A stretch of DNA of 64,000 nt. Source: an uncultured Oscillospiraceae bacterium. Lineage in GTDB: Bacteria; Bacillota; Clostridia; Oscillospirales; Oscillospiraceae. This document shows, piece after piece, positions 1-7,997 of the stretch (positions are counted from its first letter, which is position 1; every line of letters begins with the position of its first letter). The notes under the pieces are model-generated. The model did no database searches. It was given only the letters and a program-made list of their open reading frames with translations, and had not been told where the DNA came from. The translations under genes and the position numbers were made by a program. The DNA lies in NCBI GenBank assembly GCA_910587645.1, contig CAJUNA010000027.1:1-64000 (forward strand), read 5' to 3'.

Positions 1-1
1 C

Positions 2-64
2 AAGGAATTTATGCGCCAGAAGCAGCAAATTGTGAACACTCTTTTTGAGCAAGGAAACGCTTGA
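2..64 (+). CDS. C-terminal end of an unidentified protein (cut by window edge)
   Basis: Only the last 20 codons are inside the window, ending in TGA at 62-64. They read as a charged, Gln/Lys-rich helix-like tail. A hairpin with a T-run follows at once, which supports a real gene end. Too little is present to name the family. Being next to integrative-element genes, it probably belongs to the same element; that is inference from position only. Confidence 0.4.
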   Translation, partial: KEFMRQKQQIVNTLFEQGNA

Positions 65-81
65 TTTTGTCCCCCCCTTGC

Positions 82-116
82 CGCCGAAAAACTACAAAAT
101 TTCTTCGGCGTTTTCT
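82..116 (+). terminator. Rho-independent terminator
   Basis: A 7-bp stem CGCCGAA/TTCGGCG (82-88 with 104-110) is followed by TTTTCTT. It lies 18 nt after the stop of the partial gene at the left edge. The reverse gene ending at 151 could also use it, but the T-run favours the forward direction. Confidence 0.6.
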
Positions 117-150
117 TACAATTTCATATCGGCGTTGACAGGTTAAATTT

Positions 151-906
151 TTATAATTGCATTCCTTGATCGGGCTGCTTTGGATGTTGAGTTAGCTCAT
201 TTGCCAGCTCGATCACCTGCGGCGCCGCTTCCTCGATCTGCTCCATGATTGTGATCTGTCCGTTGACCTGTTCTTCAGGCTGGGAGCTGATCCGCCGTTC
301 TTTCACTGTGGCGGCCCGGATGCCCAGCCCGTTATCCGTTTCTGCGGCAACCAGCCGTCCCTCCTGGAGCAACTGGGTAACCAATTCGAACATGAACCGC
401 TTGCCAGTCCCGTTTTGTCCGTCCTTATCGCAGAGACGGCGGATTTCAAAGCATTCCGCAGCATACTCTGCAACGGAGTCCGTGATATAGAGGTTCGTCC
501 GTTTTGTCCGGTACTGCTCCAGAATAAATGCGGCGATTTCACCACGCTTGGACTCCAGTATATTCCGGTACTCCGTGTCACTCATATCCAGATACTCCTC
601 GTAGCAGTCAACCGCGTAACATCGGAAGCTCTGTGTGCTGGACAACTTCTCCTGCAGGGACGGGATATTAGCCTCATCCAGTACGCCGCTGAAACTGGTG
701 GGATGCAGATAGAGATCCTGCCAGTCTTTCGTAACGGTATCGCAGACACTGTTTTCACCTTCATGGACCGTCCAGCCCAGTTCCTGAAATAGCCGGCGGC
801 TTTCCACTTTGAATGCGGTCAGGTCCGTATCGCCTGTTCCTGCGGGATCATACCTCCGGCATTGGATGCGCAGGTACACCATTCGATATGCCATGCGAAC
901 CCCCAT
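151..906 (-). CDS. Integrative-element-associated protein of unknown function
   Basis: A 251-residue soluble protein with no signal peptide or membrane segment. I do not recognise a named catalytic domain. The N-terminal part is basic and aromatic, the middle is acidic and rich in Tyr/Glu, and the last 40 residues are low-complexity Glu/Gln/Pro. Its ATG (906-904) follows the upstream TAA stop with no spacer (TAAATG), so the two genes are translationally coupled. Composition and partner look like accessory genes of clostridial conjugative/integrative elements. Its role is unknown; start and reading frame are well supported. Confidence 0.6.
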   Translation of the reverse strand: MGVRMAYRMVYLRIQCRRYDPAGTGDTDLTAFKVESRRLFQELGWTVHEGENSVCDTVTKDWQDLYLHPTSFSGVLDEANIPSLQEKLSSTQSFRCYAVDCYEEYLDMSDTEYRNILESKRGEIAAFILEQYRTKRTNLYITDSVAEYAAECFEIRRLCDKDGQNGTGKRFMFELVTQLLQEGRLVAAETDNGLGIRAATVKERRISSQPEEQVNGQITIMEQIEEAAPQVIELANELTQHPKQPDQGMQL

Positions 907-1886
907 TTACATCATTTGCTGCGTCCACGAAGGGGGAGCCGGGGCATCTGCCTCCGGCTCCTCCTTCACAGCTTGTTCACTTTTTGTGGGCATCCACGCT
1001 TCGGTAACCTGTCTGGCAGCGTAGACGCCATTCTGGTTCAACATTCTCTGCCACGCCCCCTGGCTGGGAGCCCAGCGGAAACCGCTCTGCTTCAGCGCGG
1101 CACGAACATCTGTGTCCGGCTTGTCATGGAAGATGATCTGTACACGGTTTTCCTCACTGTTCATGACCACCTCTCCGCCATTGAACGCCCAGCCCTCCGG
1201 GGCGGGGGCGGCCTGACGCTGCTCCAGTTCCTCTATCCTGGCACGGAGACGGCGGATTTCCGCATTGTTGTTGGATAGCAGGAAGCTTTCGTAAGGTTTG
1301 GGCGACTGGCGGTAGCTGCGGGACATTTCAACTTCCAGCTTGGCAGCATCCTCCGGCGTGAGCAGGGGACACCCCTGGAGCGTCCCGCACTTACGATAGT
1401 AGGCGTTAACCGCTTTCATCTTCTCCCGCGCCTGCTCCCGGCTCTCAAGATTTGCTCTCAGCTTGGCGAGGGCATTGCCGTCATCGCTACTGACCCCGCC
1501 CATGCCAGTGCTGCGGATCTTGTCCAGAAGCCCATGTATCCGGCGGTATTCCGCCATGTTCCGGTCGCTGGCGGCGTTCTGCTTCTGTTTCTTTCGCACG
1601 GGGAAATTTGCGCAACCTGCCACCAGGATAGATGGACACCTGGTCTGTATCTGGAGGTTCTCATTGAAATTGTCTGCCAGCTTCCGGGCGTAGGTGTCCA
1701 GCAGATGGTCTATCTTCTCATGGTACATGGGGTCGGTACGTTTTTTTGCTTTTCTGCTATGGCTGTCGCTTCGTCTACCATCGCGCGGTACGCCGCTGTG
1801 GCGCTGCCTGCTTTGTACTCATACTGACTGTTCATCATGTTGGCCTGACGGGCCAGGGTTTCGTTGATGGGATAGTAGATTGGCAT
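907..1886 (-). pseudogene. Frameshifted conjugative-element protein with C-terminal 'substrate-mimic' fold motif
   Basis: The ATG at 1886-1884 opens a frame beginning MPIYYPINETLARQ that runs about 50 codons and hits TAG. The conserved continuation (YHEKIDHLLDTYARKLADN...) is in another frame starting near 1735. The two join if the seven-base run at 1741-1747 (poly-A on the coding strand) gains one base, giving ...AEKQKKRTDPMYHEKID.... The C-terminal third contains a motif typical of mobile-element proteins in Clostridia (RVQIIFHDKPD, then GFRWAPSQGAWQR), preceded by a short coiled coil (RRLRARIEELEQRQ). The gene is coupled to the one ending at 151. It is either a real inactivating indel or a homopolymer sequencing error. 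Confidence 0.75.
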
Positions 1887-2228
1887 GAGATTTGCCCTCC
1901 TATTTTTGTGGTAGTCAGAACAATACCACAGGTCCGGTGAAATTGCTATTCATCAGCTTGGACAAATTCCAGTTGGGAAATGCTGCTGCCGGTGGATAAA
2001 AAGAAAGCGCCGGTTCAATGGCCTGCGATGGCTAATGAACCGGCGCTGAAATCGTTTCAGGAGATTTTTCGTAAGAAGCTATGCCCCGTGCGTTCGAGTC
2101 TGGGCAGAATGAAGAGTTCCATTGAAAATATCGAAATTTTGAGACTCCCAAATTTTCACATTTGGGAGCCCCAGGAGGCTTGCAAATACTAGGTTTTTCA
2201 ACCAAATATCGTTTTTAACCTCCATTTC
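1887..2228. other. Intergenic stretch between element genes and tRNA-Arg
   Basis: About 340 bases with no convincing gene; open frames here are short and lack ribosome-binding sites. It contains one strong inverted repeat (2006-2017 with 2036-2047) and AT-rich sequence up to the tRNA 3' end. If the element inserted at the tRNA, an attachment site would lie at the right side of this stretch. Confidence 0.5.
2006..2047. repeat. 12-bp inverted repeat (hairpin)
   Basis: The arms AGCGCCGGTTCA and TGAACCGGCGCT match perfectly and are separated by 18 bases. There is no clear T-run on either side, so it may be a protein-binding or processing hairpin rather than a classic terminator. Confidence 0.5.
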
Positions 2229-2305
2229 TGGTACGCCCGACTGGATTCGAACCAGCGGCCTTGTGAGTCGGAGTCACACGCGCTATCCAACTGCGCCACG
2301 GGCGC
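2229..2305 (-). tRNA. tRNA-Arg (anticodon CCG)
   Basis: The reverse strand folds as a 77-nt cloverleaf with encoded CCA. The acceptor arms are GCGCCCG and CGGGCGT, with a terminal G-U pair. The D arm is GCGCAGTTGGATAGCGC. The anticodon loop CTCCGAC gives anticodon CCG, and the T loop contains GGTTCGAATCC. The 3' end points toward the accessory genes on the left, the usual orientation for a tRNA used as an integration site. Confidence 0.93.
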
Positions 2306-2547
2306 ATACCTAACAATATGCAGTTGTAATGCTTCCCAGTTACCCAAGGAATTAGTAGTCAAACACTAGTTAACAGAACTGAAATTTTCCTCTCTGTCCT
2401 CTCAATATCCCTGTTCGCAAGTCTTTACGCCATACCACCGATGAACTGGCCTAAAGTGTCAGATTCATACGCGCTCCCCCAACTGCACTACAAACTCCTT
2501 ACATATTTTATTATACCAGAAAAATATTTATTTGTAAAGAGAAATTT

Positions 2548-3165
2548 TTACACTCGAAAATGTCTAAATGCAGAAAAATCTAAAATTATTTTTTGTGCAT
2601 TATTTACAATAGCAGTTCCACCCCCTTCAACTCCTGCCTCCTGGGCAAGCTCCATCAGCACCCGCGCGACACACCTTCCCCCAAGGATGCCGCGCGGATA
2701 TTCATTTACCCACCGCTGGACCCGTAGCGTATCGTCCTCTGTTATTCCGGTGAAGTCCGTTCCCTTTGGAACTTTCCGCCGAATTATTCGGTTTCCGTTC
2801 TCGTTGCTCCCTCGTTCAAATGCACTGTATGGATGGCAATAGTATATGTGGGTTCGCTCCCCATCCCCGGTCATGGCCCGCGTCATTTCCTCCCAGTCCT
2901 GAAACTCGCTGCCATTGTCCCGTCCCAGCATAAGAAACATAAGGCCCGCCCGTGACGTTCTTTCCGTCATGGTCAAAAAGCGATTCTTGCTCCCGCCCTC
3001 CTTGGCGGACAGCACGGAATCCATTTCTTAGTGAAACGGCTCTTCCCGTTTCGCCACTTCCGCCGGTCTGTCCTCGATGCTCTCACCTTTCGGCACCCTT
3101 GCCGCCTGTACCTTCTTGTACTCTGTCTTTTTCTTCCCGCCCATCGGCAGACTCTCGTTGGTCAC
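2548..3165 (-). pseudogene. Degenerate IS30-family transposase
   Basis: The reading matches the DDE half of IS30-type transposases: VTNESLPMGGKKK, RPAEVAKREE, EMDSVLS (first Asp), DNGSEFQDW (second Asp), and YSAFERGSNENGNRIIRR (Glu). A TAA interrupts the catalytic motif where a Trp codon (HWEMD) is expected, and a TGA sits just upstream at 3166-3168. Only about 30 residues separate the first and second Asp, so an internal in-frame deletion of some 40 or more codons is likely. The N-terminal helix-turn-helix part is absent. This is a dead remnant. Confidence 0.8.
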
Positions 3166-3192
3166 TCACAGAAATACCCCATTGTTAGTGAT

Positions 3193-3249
3193 ATGATCCC
3201 CCTAAAGTAGACCAAGGAAAAACCAAAAGGTCTACTTTAGGGGGATCAT
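3193..3249. repeat. 21-bp perfect inverted repeat at the left end of an IS3-type element
   Basis: The arms at 3193-3213 and 3229-3249 are perfectly complementary with a 15-base loop. The outer sequence TGATCCCCCTAAAGTAGACC resembles IS3-family terminal repeats. The inner arm carries the AGGGGGA that would serve as ribosome-binding site for the orfA at 3253, so read-through transcripts would fold and hide it. Confidence 0.75.
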
Positions 3250-3252
3250 TGT

Positions 3253-3564
3253 ATGTCGAGGGCAAAATACACAGCAGAATGCAAGATAAAAATAGCAGAA
3301 TCATATCTGTCGGGAGAAGGCAGCTACAGGGAATTGAGGAAACGATATGGGGCAAGCGAGAAATCCATACAGATATGGGCACAAAAGTACCGTGAATATG
3401 GCAGAGGAGCATTTGTGCGGAAAGCGGGAAATGCTCAATATAGCAAGGGATTTAAGATGATGTGCGTGGAAACAGTGCTGCGAGGCGAGGGCAATGTGGA
3501 TGGAGTTGTAGCAAAATATAATATTTCAGATAGGAGGGTACTCCTGATTGCAACACAAGTATAG
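3253..3564 (+). pseudogene. IS3-family transposase OrfA, truncated
   Basis: A 103-residue helix-turn-helix protein. Residues 1-50 carry the usual OrfA/InsE pattern (SYLSGEGSYRELRKRYGASE, then SIQIWAQKYREYG), and a second helix-turn-helix lies near 70-95 (VVAKYNISDRRVL). After RRVLL the expected continuation is replaced by an unrelated short tail, and no OrfB with its DDE domain follows. It is therefore a 3'-truncated element, probably unable to move itself. The start has its ribosome-binding site inside the upstream hairpin. Confidence 0.7.
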
Positions 3565-3652
3565 CCGAAAGACATGATGAAAGCTATTACCATTACCACC
3601 AAACAACCAGAGACAAACCAAGCATATGCAACAGTGGTGGGAAATGAAAAAT

Positions 3653-3699
3653 AGCCCTCTGTGGTTTACCGGATAGATCCCGGCGAACCACAGAGGGCT
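3653..3699. terminator. Strong hairpin, possible terminator
   Basis: A perfect 14-bp stem (AGCCCTCTGTGGTT with AACCACAGAGGGCT) has a 19-base loop. The forward side has only a weak T-rich tract (GCTTGCCTTT). It may have terminated a gene now lost at the IS breakpoint. Confidence 0.45.
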
Positions 3700-3864
3700 G
3701 CTTGCCTTTATGAAAGACGGATCTCGGAGTGGCGGGGAGTTCAACTCACCTTATTGAAAAAAATGGCTTTTTGCATCTCCGGTTTCGTTATTTTGAAAAA
3801 ACGGAGCTGGATTTTTGACTTCCAAACTTTTTAAGCCATATTTTCTTGATTTCTTCTCGCTTGC

Positions 3865-3898
3865 GCAAAAACGCCGCATTTTCATGCGGCGTTTTTGC
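3865..3898 (-). terminator. Terminator of tRNA-Pro
   Basis: A 15-bp perfect stem (GCAAAAACGCCGCAT with ATGCGGCGTTTTTGC) and a 4-base loop give a run of five T on the reverse strand. It lies 27 nt beyond the tRNA-Pro 3' end. Confidence 0.8.
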
Positions 3899-3924
3899 TG
3901 TGCATCTTTTTTATCAACACATTT

Positions 3925-4000
3925 TGGTCCGAGTGGGGAGACTCGAACTCCCGGCATCTTGCTCCCAAAGCAAGCGCGCTACCAACTGCGCTACACCCGG
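3925..4000 (-). tRNA. tRNA-Pro (anticodon TGG)
   Basis: A 76-nt cloverleaf with encoded CCA. The acceptor is CCGGGTG with CACTCGG. The anticodon stem CTTGC/GCAAG encloses loop TTTGGGA, giving anticodon TGG. The T loop is GTTCGAG. The terminator follows directly. Confidence 0.92.
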
Positions 4001-4129
4001 ATATTAAGCTTTCCAACTGTGGTCAAACATGTAGTCAACATCGGTTTTTGACCCGTTACCATCGAGGGGAAAAATACCATCGTCCTCTGCATCCCACGGG
4101 CTTCCGGACTTTCCAAATGCTGCGGCCCG

Positions 4130-4183
4130 CTCCCGTGCCTCCTGCTCCCAAAGCAGGCGCGCTACCAACTGCGCTACACCCCG
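4130..4183 (-). pseudogene. Decayed tRNA-Pro (TGG)
   Basis: The 5' two thirds of a tRNA-Pro is intact: CGGGGTG acceptor strand, D arm identical to the neighbouring tRNA-Pro, and anticodon arm CCTGC-TTTGGGA-GCAGG. After the 5' side of the T stem (ACGGG) the sequence loses the TTCGA loop and the 3' acceptor strand. No CCA-bearing 3' half is found downstream, so a functional tRNA cannot form. Confidence 0.7.
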
Positions 4184-4283
4184 AAACCGTATATTTTTAC
4201 AGGCAGGCTATTTCCCCAGCTCTCGCTGTCACTTCTCTATTATACACACTTTCCGCTAAATGTCAAATGTTTAAATATTTGTG

Positions 4284-4312
4284 ATGACATTTCTCTGTAA
4301 ATGGAGTACAAT
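4284..4312 (+). promoter_or_regulatory. Sigma-A-type promoter of the rhomboid-like gene
   Basis: ATGACA, 17-base spacer, TACAAT, placed 34 bases before the TTG start at 4347. Confidence 0.5.
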
Positions 4313-4346
4313 ACCAAGTACCAGATAAAAACAGGAGGAATCTTCT

Positions 4347-5201
4347 TTGAAAAAACTAAACGCCGCTATTGACCATTTTTGTGCGATGCACCCCAGGCTT
4401 GGGATCCCCGGCCTTATGCGCTACATTGTGGCCGCAAATGCCGCCATATATATCTTCAGCATGTTTGACCCATCCGGTATGTTGCTGGGGGTTCTGGCAA
4501 TGGATGCTTCCTCCATACTCCAGGGGCAGCTTTGGCGCATTTTTACCTTCGTCCTCATCCCCACAGGCAACGGGCCATTTTCGGTGCTACTGTCGCTGTT
4601 CTTCTACTTTTGGCTGGGGGAAGCGATGGAGCGCCTGTGGGGCAGCACAAAATTTACCGTATATTATGCCGGTGGCATGTTGCTATCGGTTCTGGCATCC
4701 ATTCTGGCACTGTTTCTGGATGGCTTTGCCTTCCCATTGTATGGGGCTGGATATGTCAACGCCGCGTTGTTTTTTGCTTTTGCCTTGACCTATCCGGAAA
4801 TGGTAGTGCGTCTCTTCTATATCATCCCTATCAAAATGAAATGGCTGGCCATTGTGGAAGCGGTTCTATATGCTCTCGGCGTGGTGCAAGGGATCCTTAT
4901 GGGTGCGTGGGGCATGGCACTGACGCCTATTATTGCTATGCTGAACCTGTTTATTTTCTTCTCCCCGGATTTTTCCCGCCGCGCAGATCAATTCCAGGCC
5001 CGCCACCGTACGGAAGCCGTCCAATTCCGCAAGGCGGTAAAGGAGCAGCGGCGGCAGAAGGGCTACAACCACAAATGCGAGGTCTGCGGCAGGACAGATA
5101 CGGAGTATCCCAACCTTCAGTTCCGTTATTGTTCCAAGTGTACGGGTTATCATTGCTTCTGCGAGGAGCACATTTTCAACCACGTCCATCATACAGATTG
5201 A
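4347..5201 (+). CDS. Rhomboid-like membrane protein with C-terminal zinc ribbon
   Basis: A 284-residue protein with about six hydrophobic segments between residues 20 and 215, arranged as in rhomboids, including a WRIFTFVLIP stretch after the first segment. The serine-protease motif is missing: where GxSG would sit the sequence reads PLYGAGYVNAALFFAF, so it looks like a pseudoprotease. After a basic linker (residues 215-240) comes a ribbon with CEVCG and CSKC followed by His/Cys-rich YHCFCEEHIFNHVHH, probably binding zinc. The start is TTG at 4347, chosen for AGGAGGA 7 bases upstream and the basic MKK N-terminus. Function unknown. Confidence 0.75.
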   Translation: MKKLNAAIDHFCAMHPRLGIPGLMRYIVAANAAIYIFSMFDPSGMLLGVLAMDASSILQGQLWRIFTFVLIPTGNGPFSVLLSLFFYFWLGEAMERLWGSTKFTVYYAGGMLLSVLASILALFLDGFAFPLYGAGYVNAALFFAFALTYPEMVVRLFYIIPIKMKWLAIVEAVLYALGVVQGILMGAWGMALTPIIAMLNLFIFFSPDFSRRADQFQARHRTEAVQFRKAVKEQRRQKGYNHKCEVCGRTDTEYPNLQFRYCSKCTGYHCFCEEHIFNHVHHTD

Positions 5202-5215
5202 TTTTAGAGAGGGGT

Positions 5216-5242
5216 GTTCTTTTCCTTTGTTAGGAAAAGAAC
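5216..5242. terminator. Hairpin between convergent genes
   Basis: An 11-bp stem GTTCTTTTCCT/AGGAAAAGAAC with loop TTGTT lies between the rhomboid-like gene and the reverse ArsC-like gene. The T-run is weak on both sides. Confidence 0.45.
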
Positions 5243-5309
5243 CAAAAGTACCCTTAAGGGGCCAAGGCTCCAGGGGGCGGCAAAAAGCAAGTTCCCTCCA
5301 AAAACCGTC

Positions 5310-5645
5310 CTACTCCCACTTTTCCCAAACCTCGGGACAGAACCCCACCGTTACCAGCTTCCCATTGCGAACCACTGGTGTGTTGAATAATTGCGGATTC
5401 TCATACAGCTTATCCTCCGCTGCATCGGGGGTGAGATAGGCCACATAGAGGTCTTGATATGCCTTGCACTTGGTATTAATAAGCTGCTCAAACGGCAGCT
5501 TTTGCCGGATTGACCGGTATTCCCCCAGGGAAAAGCCCTTTTTAGGCAGGTCGATGTACTGGTATTTAATGCGCCGCTCCTTGAACCACCGCTCCGCCTT
5601 TTTGGTTTCGAAGCATTTGGAGGAACCAAAAATCTGAATATTCAT
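5310..5645 (-). CDS. ArsC/Spx-family thioredoxin-fold protein
   Basis: A 111-residue protein. The N-terminal strand-loop IQIFGSSKCFETKKAERWF has the single redox Cys at residue 11 in the ArsC position. The middle IDLPKKGFSLGEYRSI and the late cis-Pro strand (LFNTPVVRNGKLVTVGF) match the arsenate reductase/Spx-YffB fold. The second Cys of Spx-type CxxC is absent, so a glutathione- or thioredoxin-linked reductase role is more likely than Spx-like regulation; the substrate is not evident. The start at 5645 (MNIQIFG) is chosen for AAGGAGAAAG just upstream. It is divergent from the sirtuin gene, with 43 bases between starts. Confidence 0.8.
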   Translation of the reverse strand: MNIQIFGSSKCFETKKAERWFKERRIKYQYIDLPKKGFSLGEYRSIRQKLPFEQLINTKCKAYQDLYVAYLTPDAAEDKLYENPQLFNTPVVRNGKLVTVGFCPEVWEKWE

Positions 5646-5688
5646 TTCCACTTTCTCCTTTATATTCCACGAATTGGAGGGAACTGCC

Positions 5689-6399
5689 ATGACAGAAGAA
5701 ATCAAAAAACTGAAGGAATGGACCAGTCATAGCGATAACATCGTCTTTTTCGGCGGCGCGGGGGTCAGTACAGAGAGCGGCATCCCCGATTTCCGCAGTA
5801 CGGACGGCATTTACAACCAAGAGTACGACTATCCGCCGGAAACCATCCTGAGCCACAGCTTTTACGAAGAAAACCCAGAGGAATTCTACCGCTTTTACCG
5901 CAACAAAATGCTCTATCTGGATGCCAAGCCCAACGCCGCCCACAAAAAATTGGCGGAATGGGAAGCCGCCGGAAAACTGAAAGCAGTCATCACCCAAAAT
6001 ATTGATGGCCTGCACCAGAAGGCGGGCAGCAAAAACGTCTTGGAGCTCCACGGCAGCGTCCTGCGCAACTACTGTACCAAATGCCACCAGTTCCATGGCG
6101 TTGAGGTGGTGCAACACAGCAAAAGTGTCCCCCTCTGTTCATGTGGCGGCGTTATTAAGCCGGACGTAGTCCTATATGAGGAGGGCCTGGACAGCGGCGT
6201 GCTGTCCCGCGCGGTGTCCGCCATCCGCCACGCGGATGTACTGATTATCGGCGGCACTTCCCTGACGGTATACCCGGCGGCGGGGCTGGTGCAATACTAT
6301 CGCGGGACAAAGCTGGCCGTTATCAACAAGAGCTCCCTTGGCAGGGGCGCGGATCTGACCATTACCCAGCCCATCGGGGAGGTCATGGCGCAGTTATAA
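5689..6399 (+). CDS. cobB: NAD-dependent protein deacylase, Sir2 family
   Basis: A 236-residue bacterial sirtuin. It removes acyl groups from lysines using NAD. Visible motifs are the NAD-binding GGAGVSTESGIPDFRS (residues 21-36), TQNIDGLHQKAGS, the catalytic His in LELHGSV, a zinc ribbon with CTKC and CSCGG, and the late GGTSLTVYPA. The start at ATG 5689 is preferred to an in-frame TTG 15 bases earlier because GGAGGGA lies 8 bases before it. Length is normal for class U/III bacterial sirtuins. The MATE gene follows after 30 bases and may be co-transcribed. Confidence 0.93.
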   Translation: MTEEIKKLKEWTSHSDNIVFFGGAGVSTESGIPDFRSTDGIYNQEYDYPPETILSHSFYEENPEEFYRFYRNKMLYLDAKPNAAHKKLAEWEAAGKLKAVITQNIDGLHQKAGSKNVLELHGSVLRNYCTKCHQFHGVEVVQHSKSVPLCSCGGVIKPDVVLYEEGLDSGVLSRAVSAIRHADVLIIGGTSLTVYPAAGLVQYYRGTKLAVINKSSLGRGADLTITQPIGEVMAQL

Positions 6400-6429
6400 G
6401 TATATCACAGAAAAGACAAAGAGGGAAGC

Positions 6430-7809
6430 ATGAAAAAATCGAACCGTCTCAGCCAGGATCCGTTTTACCGTCAAATTTTCAAACTGGTTCTGCCTATTAT
6501 CATCCAAAACCTTCTAAGCGCCGCAGTCAGCTCCGCCGATGTGGTCATGCTCAACTATGTTGGGCAATCCTCCATTTCGGCGGTCTCTCTGGCCTCCCAG
6601 TACGCCGGCGTGCTGTTCATGGTGTTCTACGGCTTAGGTACCGGCGTCACCATCCTCTGCGCCCAGTACTACGGAAAAGGTGATTTCAGAGCCATCCAGG
6701 TGATTGAGGGCATTGCCATGCGCTTTTCCCTCCCTATTGCGGCGGCCTTCGCGGCGGCGGCGCTGCTGATCCCAGAGCAGATGATGCTGCTGTTTACCGA
6801 TGACCTGGAGCTGATCTCTATTGGCGCGTCCTACCTCCGCAGCATGAGCGTTGCCTATCTCTGCTGGGGTGTGGTGGAGGTCTATCTGGCGGTTTTGCGG
6901 AGCATCAACCGCGTCATCATCAGCACGGCCATGAATGTGCTGGCCTTTTCCACTAATATCCTGCTAAACGCAGTATGGATTTTCGGCCTGTTCGGCGCGC
7001 CGAAGCTGGGAGCCATGGGCGTTGCCCTTGCCACCAGCCTGTCCCGTTTTATCGAGCTTGCCGCGTGTATCGTAGTATCCCTTCTCAGCAAAGACATCCA
7101 TTTAAATGTAAAGTACATGTTTGTCCGGAACAAGCTGCTGTTTTCCGATTTTGTCCGGCTGTCCCTTCCCGCCTTAGGCAATGATGTCAGTTGGAGCGTT
7201 GCTTTCTCCATGTATTCCGTCATCATCGGGCATTTGGGTACAGACGCGGTAGCCGCTAACTCTTTTGTTGTCGTAGTCCGGAATTTTGGCACAATCCTCT
7301 GTTTCGGTATGGCCAGCGCGGGCGGGATCCTGCTGGGCAATATCATCGGGGAAAACCGTCTGGAGGAAGCCCGGGCCGGGGCGAAAAAACTGATGAAGCT
7401 GACGGTGATCACCGGGGTCATTGGCGGCGTGATTATCCTTGCGGCAATGCCCCTGGTACTGTCCTACGCGAAAAGTTCCCTTTCAGAGCAGTCCATGTAC
7501 TACCTTCGCCGGATGCTTCTCATCAATATTTATTACGTCATGGGGGCGGCTGTGAACACAACGCTGATCGCCGGTGTATTCCGCGCGGGGGGCGACAGCC
7601 GGTTCGGCTTTATCTGTGACACGGTTGACATGTGGTGTTACGCGGTGCCGCTAGGCTTTATCGCGGCATTCGTGTGCAAGCTTCCGGTTATGTGGGTATA
7701 TTTCTTCCTGTGTACAGATGAATTTGTAAAATGGCCCTGGGTGATCCGGCATTACCGCTCCGGAAAGTGGCTACATAATATCACCCGGGAGGGGCTGTTT
7801 GACGCGTAG
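6430..7809 (+). CDS. MATE-family multidrug efflux transporter
   Basis: A 459-residue membrane protein with about twelve hydrophobic segments in two homologous halves. It starts with a short cytosolic N-terminus (QDPFYRQIFKLVLPIIIQN) typical of MATE proteins; MatE signatures include SSADVVMLNYVGQSSISAVSLA and VAANSFVVVVRN. These exporters use Na+ or H+ gradients to expel cationic compounds. The ribosome-binding site GAGGGA precedes the ATG. It is 30 bases from the sirtuin gene. The substrate cannot be predicted. Confidence 0.9.
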   Translation: MKKSNRLSQDPFYRQIFKLVLPIIIQNLLSAAVSSADVVMLNYVGQSSISAVSLASQYAGVLFMVFYGLGTGVTILCAQYYGKGDFRAIQVIEGIAMRFSLPIAAAFAAAALLIPEQMMLLFTDDLELISIGASYLRSMSVAYLCWGVVEVYLAVLRSINRVIISTAMNVLAFSTNILLNAVWIFGLFGAPKLGAMGVALATSLSRFIELAACIVVSLLSKDIHLNVKYMFVRNKLLFSDFVRLSLPALGNDVSWSVAFSMYSVIIGHLGTDAVAANSFVVVVRNFGTILCFGMASAGGILLGNIIGENRLEEARAGAKKLMKLTVITGVIGGVIILAAMPLVLSYAKSSLSEQSMYYLRRMLLINIYYVMGAAVNTTLIAGVFRAGGDSRFGFICDTVDMWCYAVPLGFIAAFVCKLPVMWVYFFLCTDEFVKWPWVIRHYRSGKWLHNITREGLFDA

Positions 7810-7851
7810 CGCCCCACCATGCGGAGGAGCGGGGTCACGTCAAACAGCCCC
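7791..7851 (+). terminator. Hairpin spanning the MATE stop codon
   Basis: GGGGCTGTTTGACG (7791-7804) pairs perfectly with CGTCAAACAGCCCC (7838-7851), so the left arm is inside the end of the coding sequence. A smaller internal stem can form in the loop. The T-run is poor; it may act as a terminator or stabilise the mRNA end. Confidence 0.5.
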
Positions 7852-7997
7852 TAAAACCCCCTTGACAAACGGGTTGAAAACCGTTAGGATTTTCCTATCA
7901 CAACACCAACGCGGCAGGCACACGCTCCCATAGGAGAGCGTGGGCCTTTTCATGCGTGCACAGGGGCTTACGCCGCGGTTGCCCCTCAGGAGGCCCT

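Larger units (their letters stand above)
3565..3924. other. Intergenic remnant region
   Basis: About 360 bases between the truncated IS orfA and tRNA-Pro. It holds a strong 14-bp hairpin (3653-3699) and the terminator of tRNA-Pro (3865-3898). Short frames here have no start signals or recognisable similarity. Confidence 0.5.

Noticed and set aside
1887..2228. Second copy of the tRNA-Arg 3' end (attachment site)
   Set aside because: I compared the tRNA 3' end with the visible left part and saw no repeat; the partner site would have to be outside the window.
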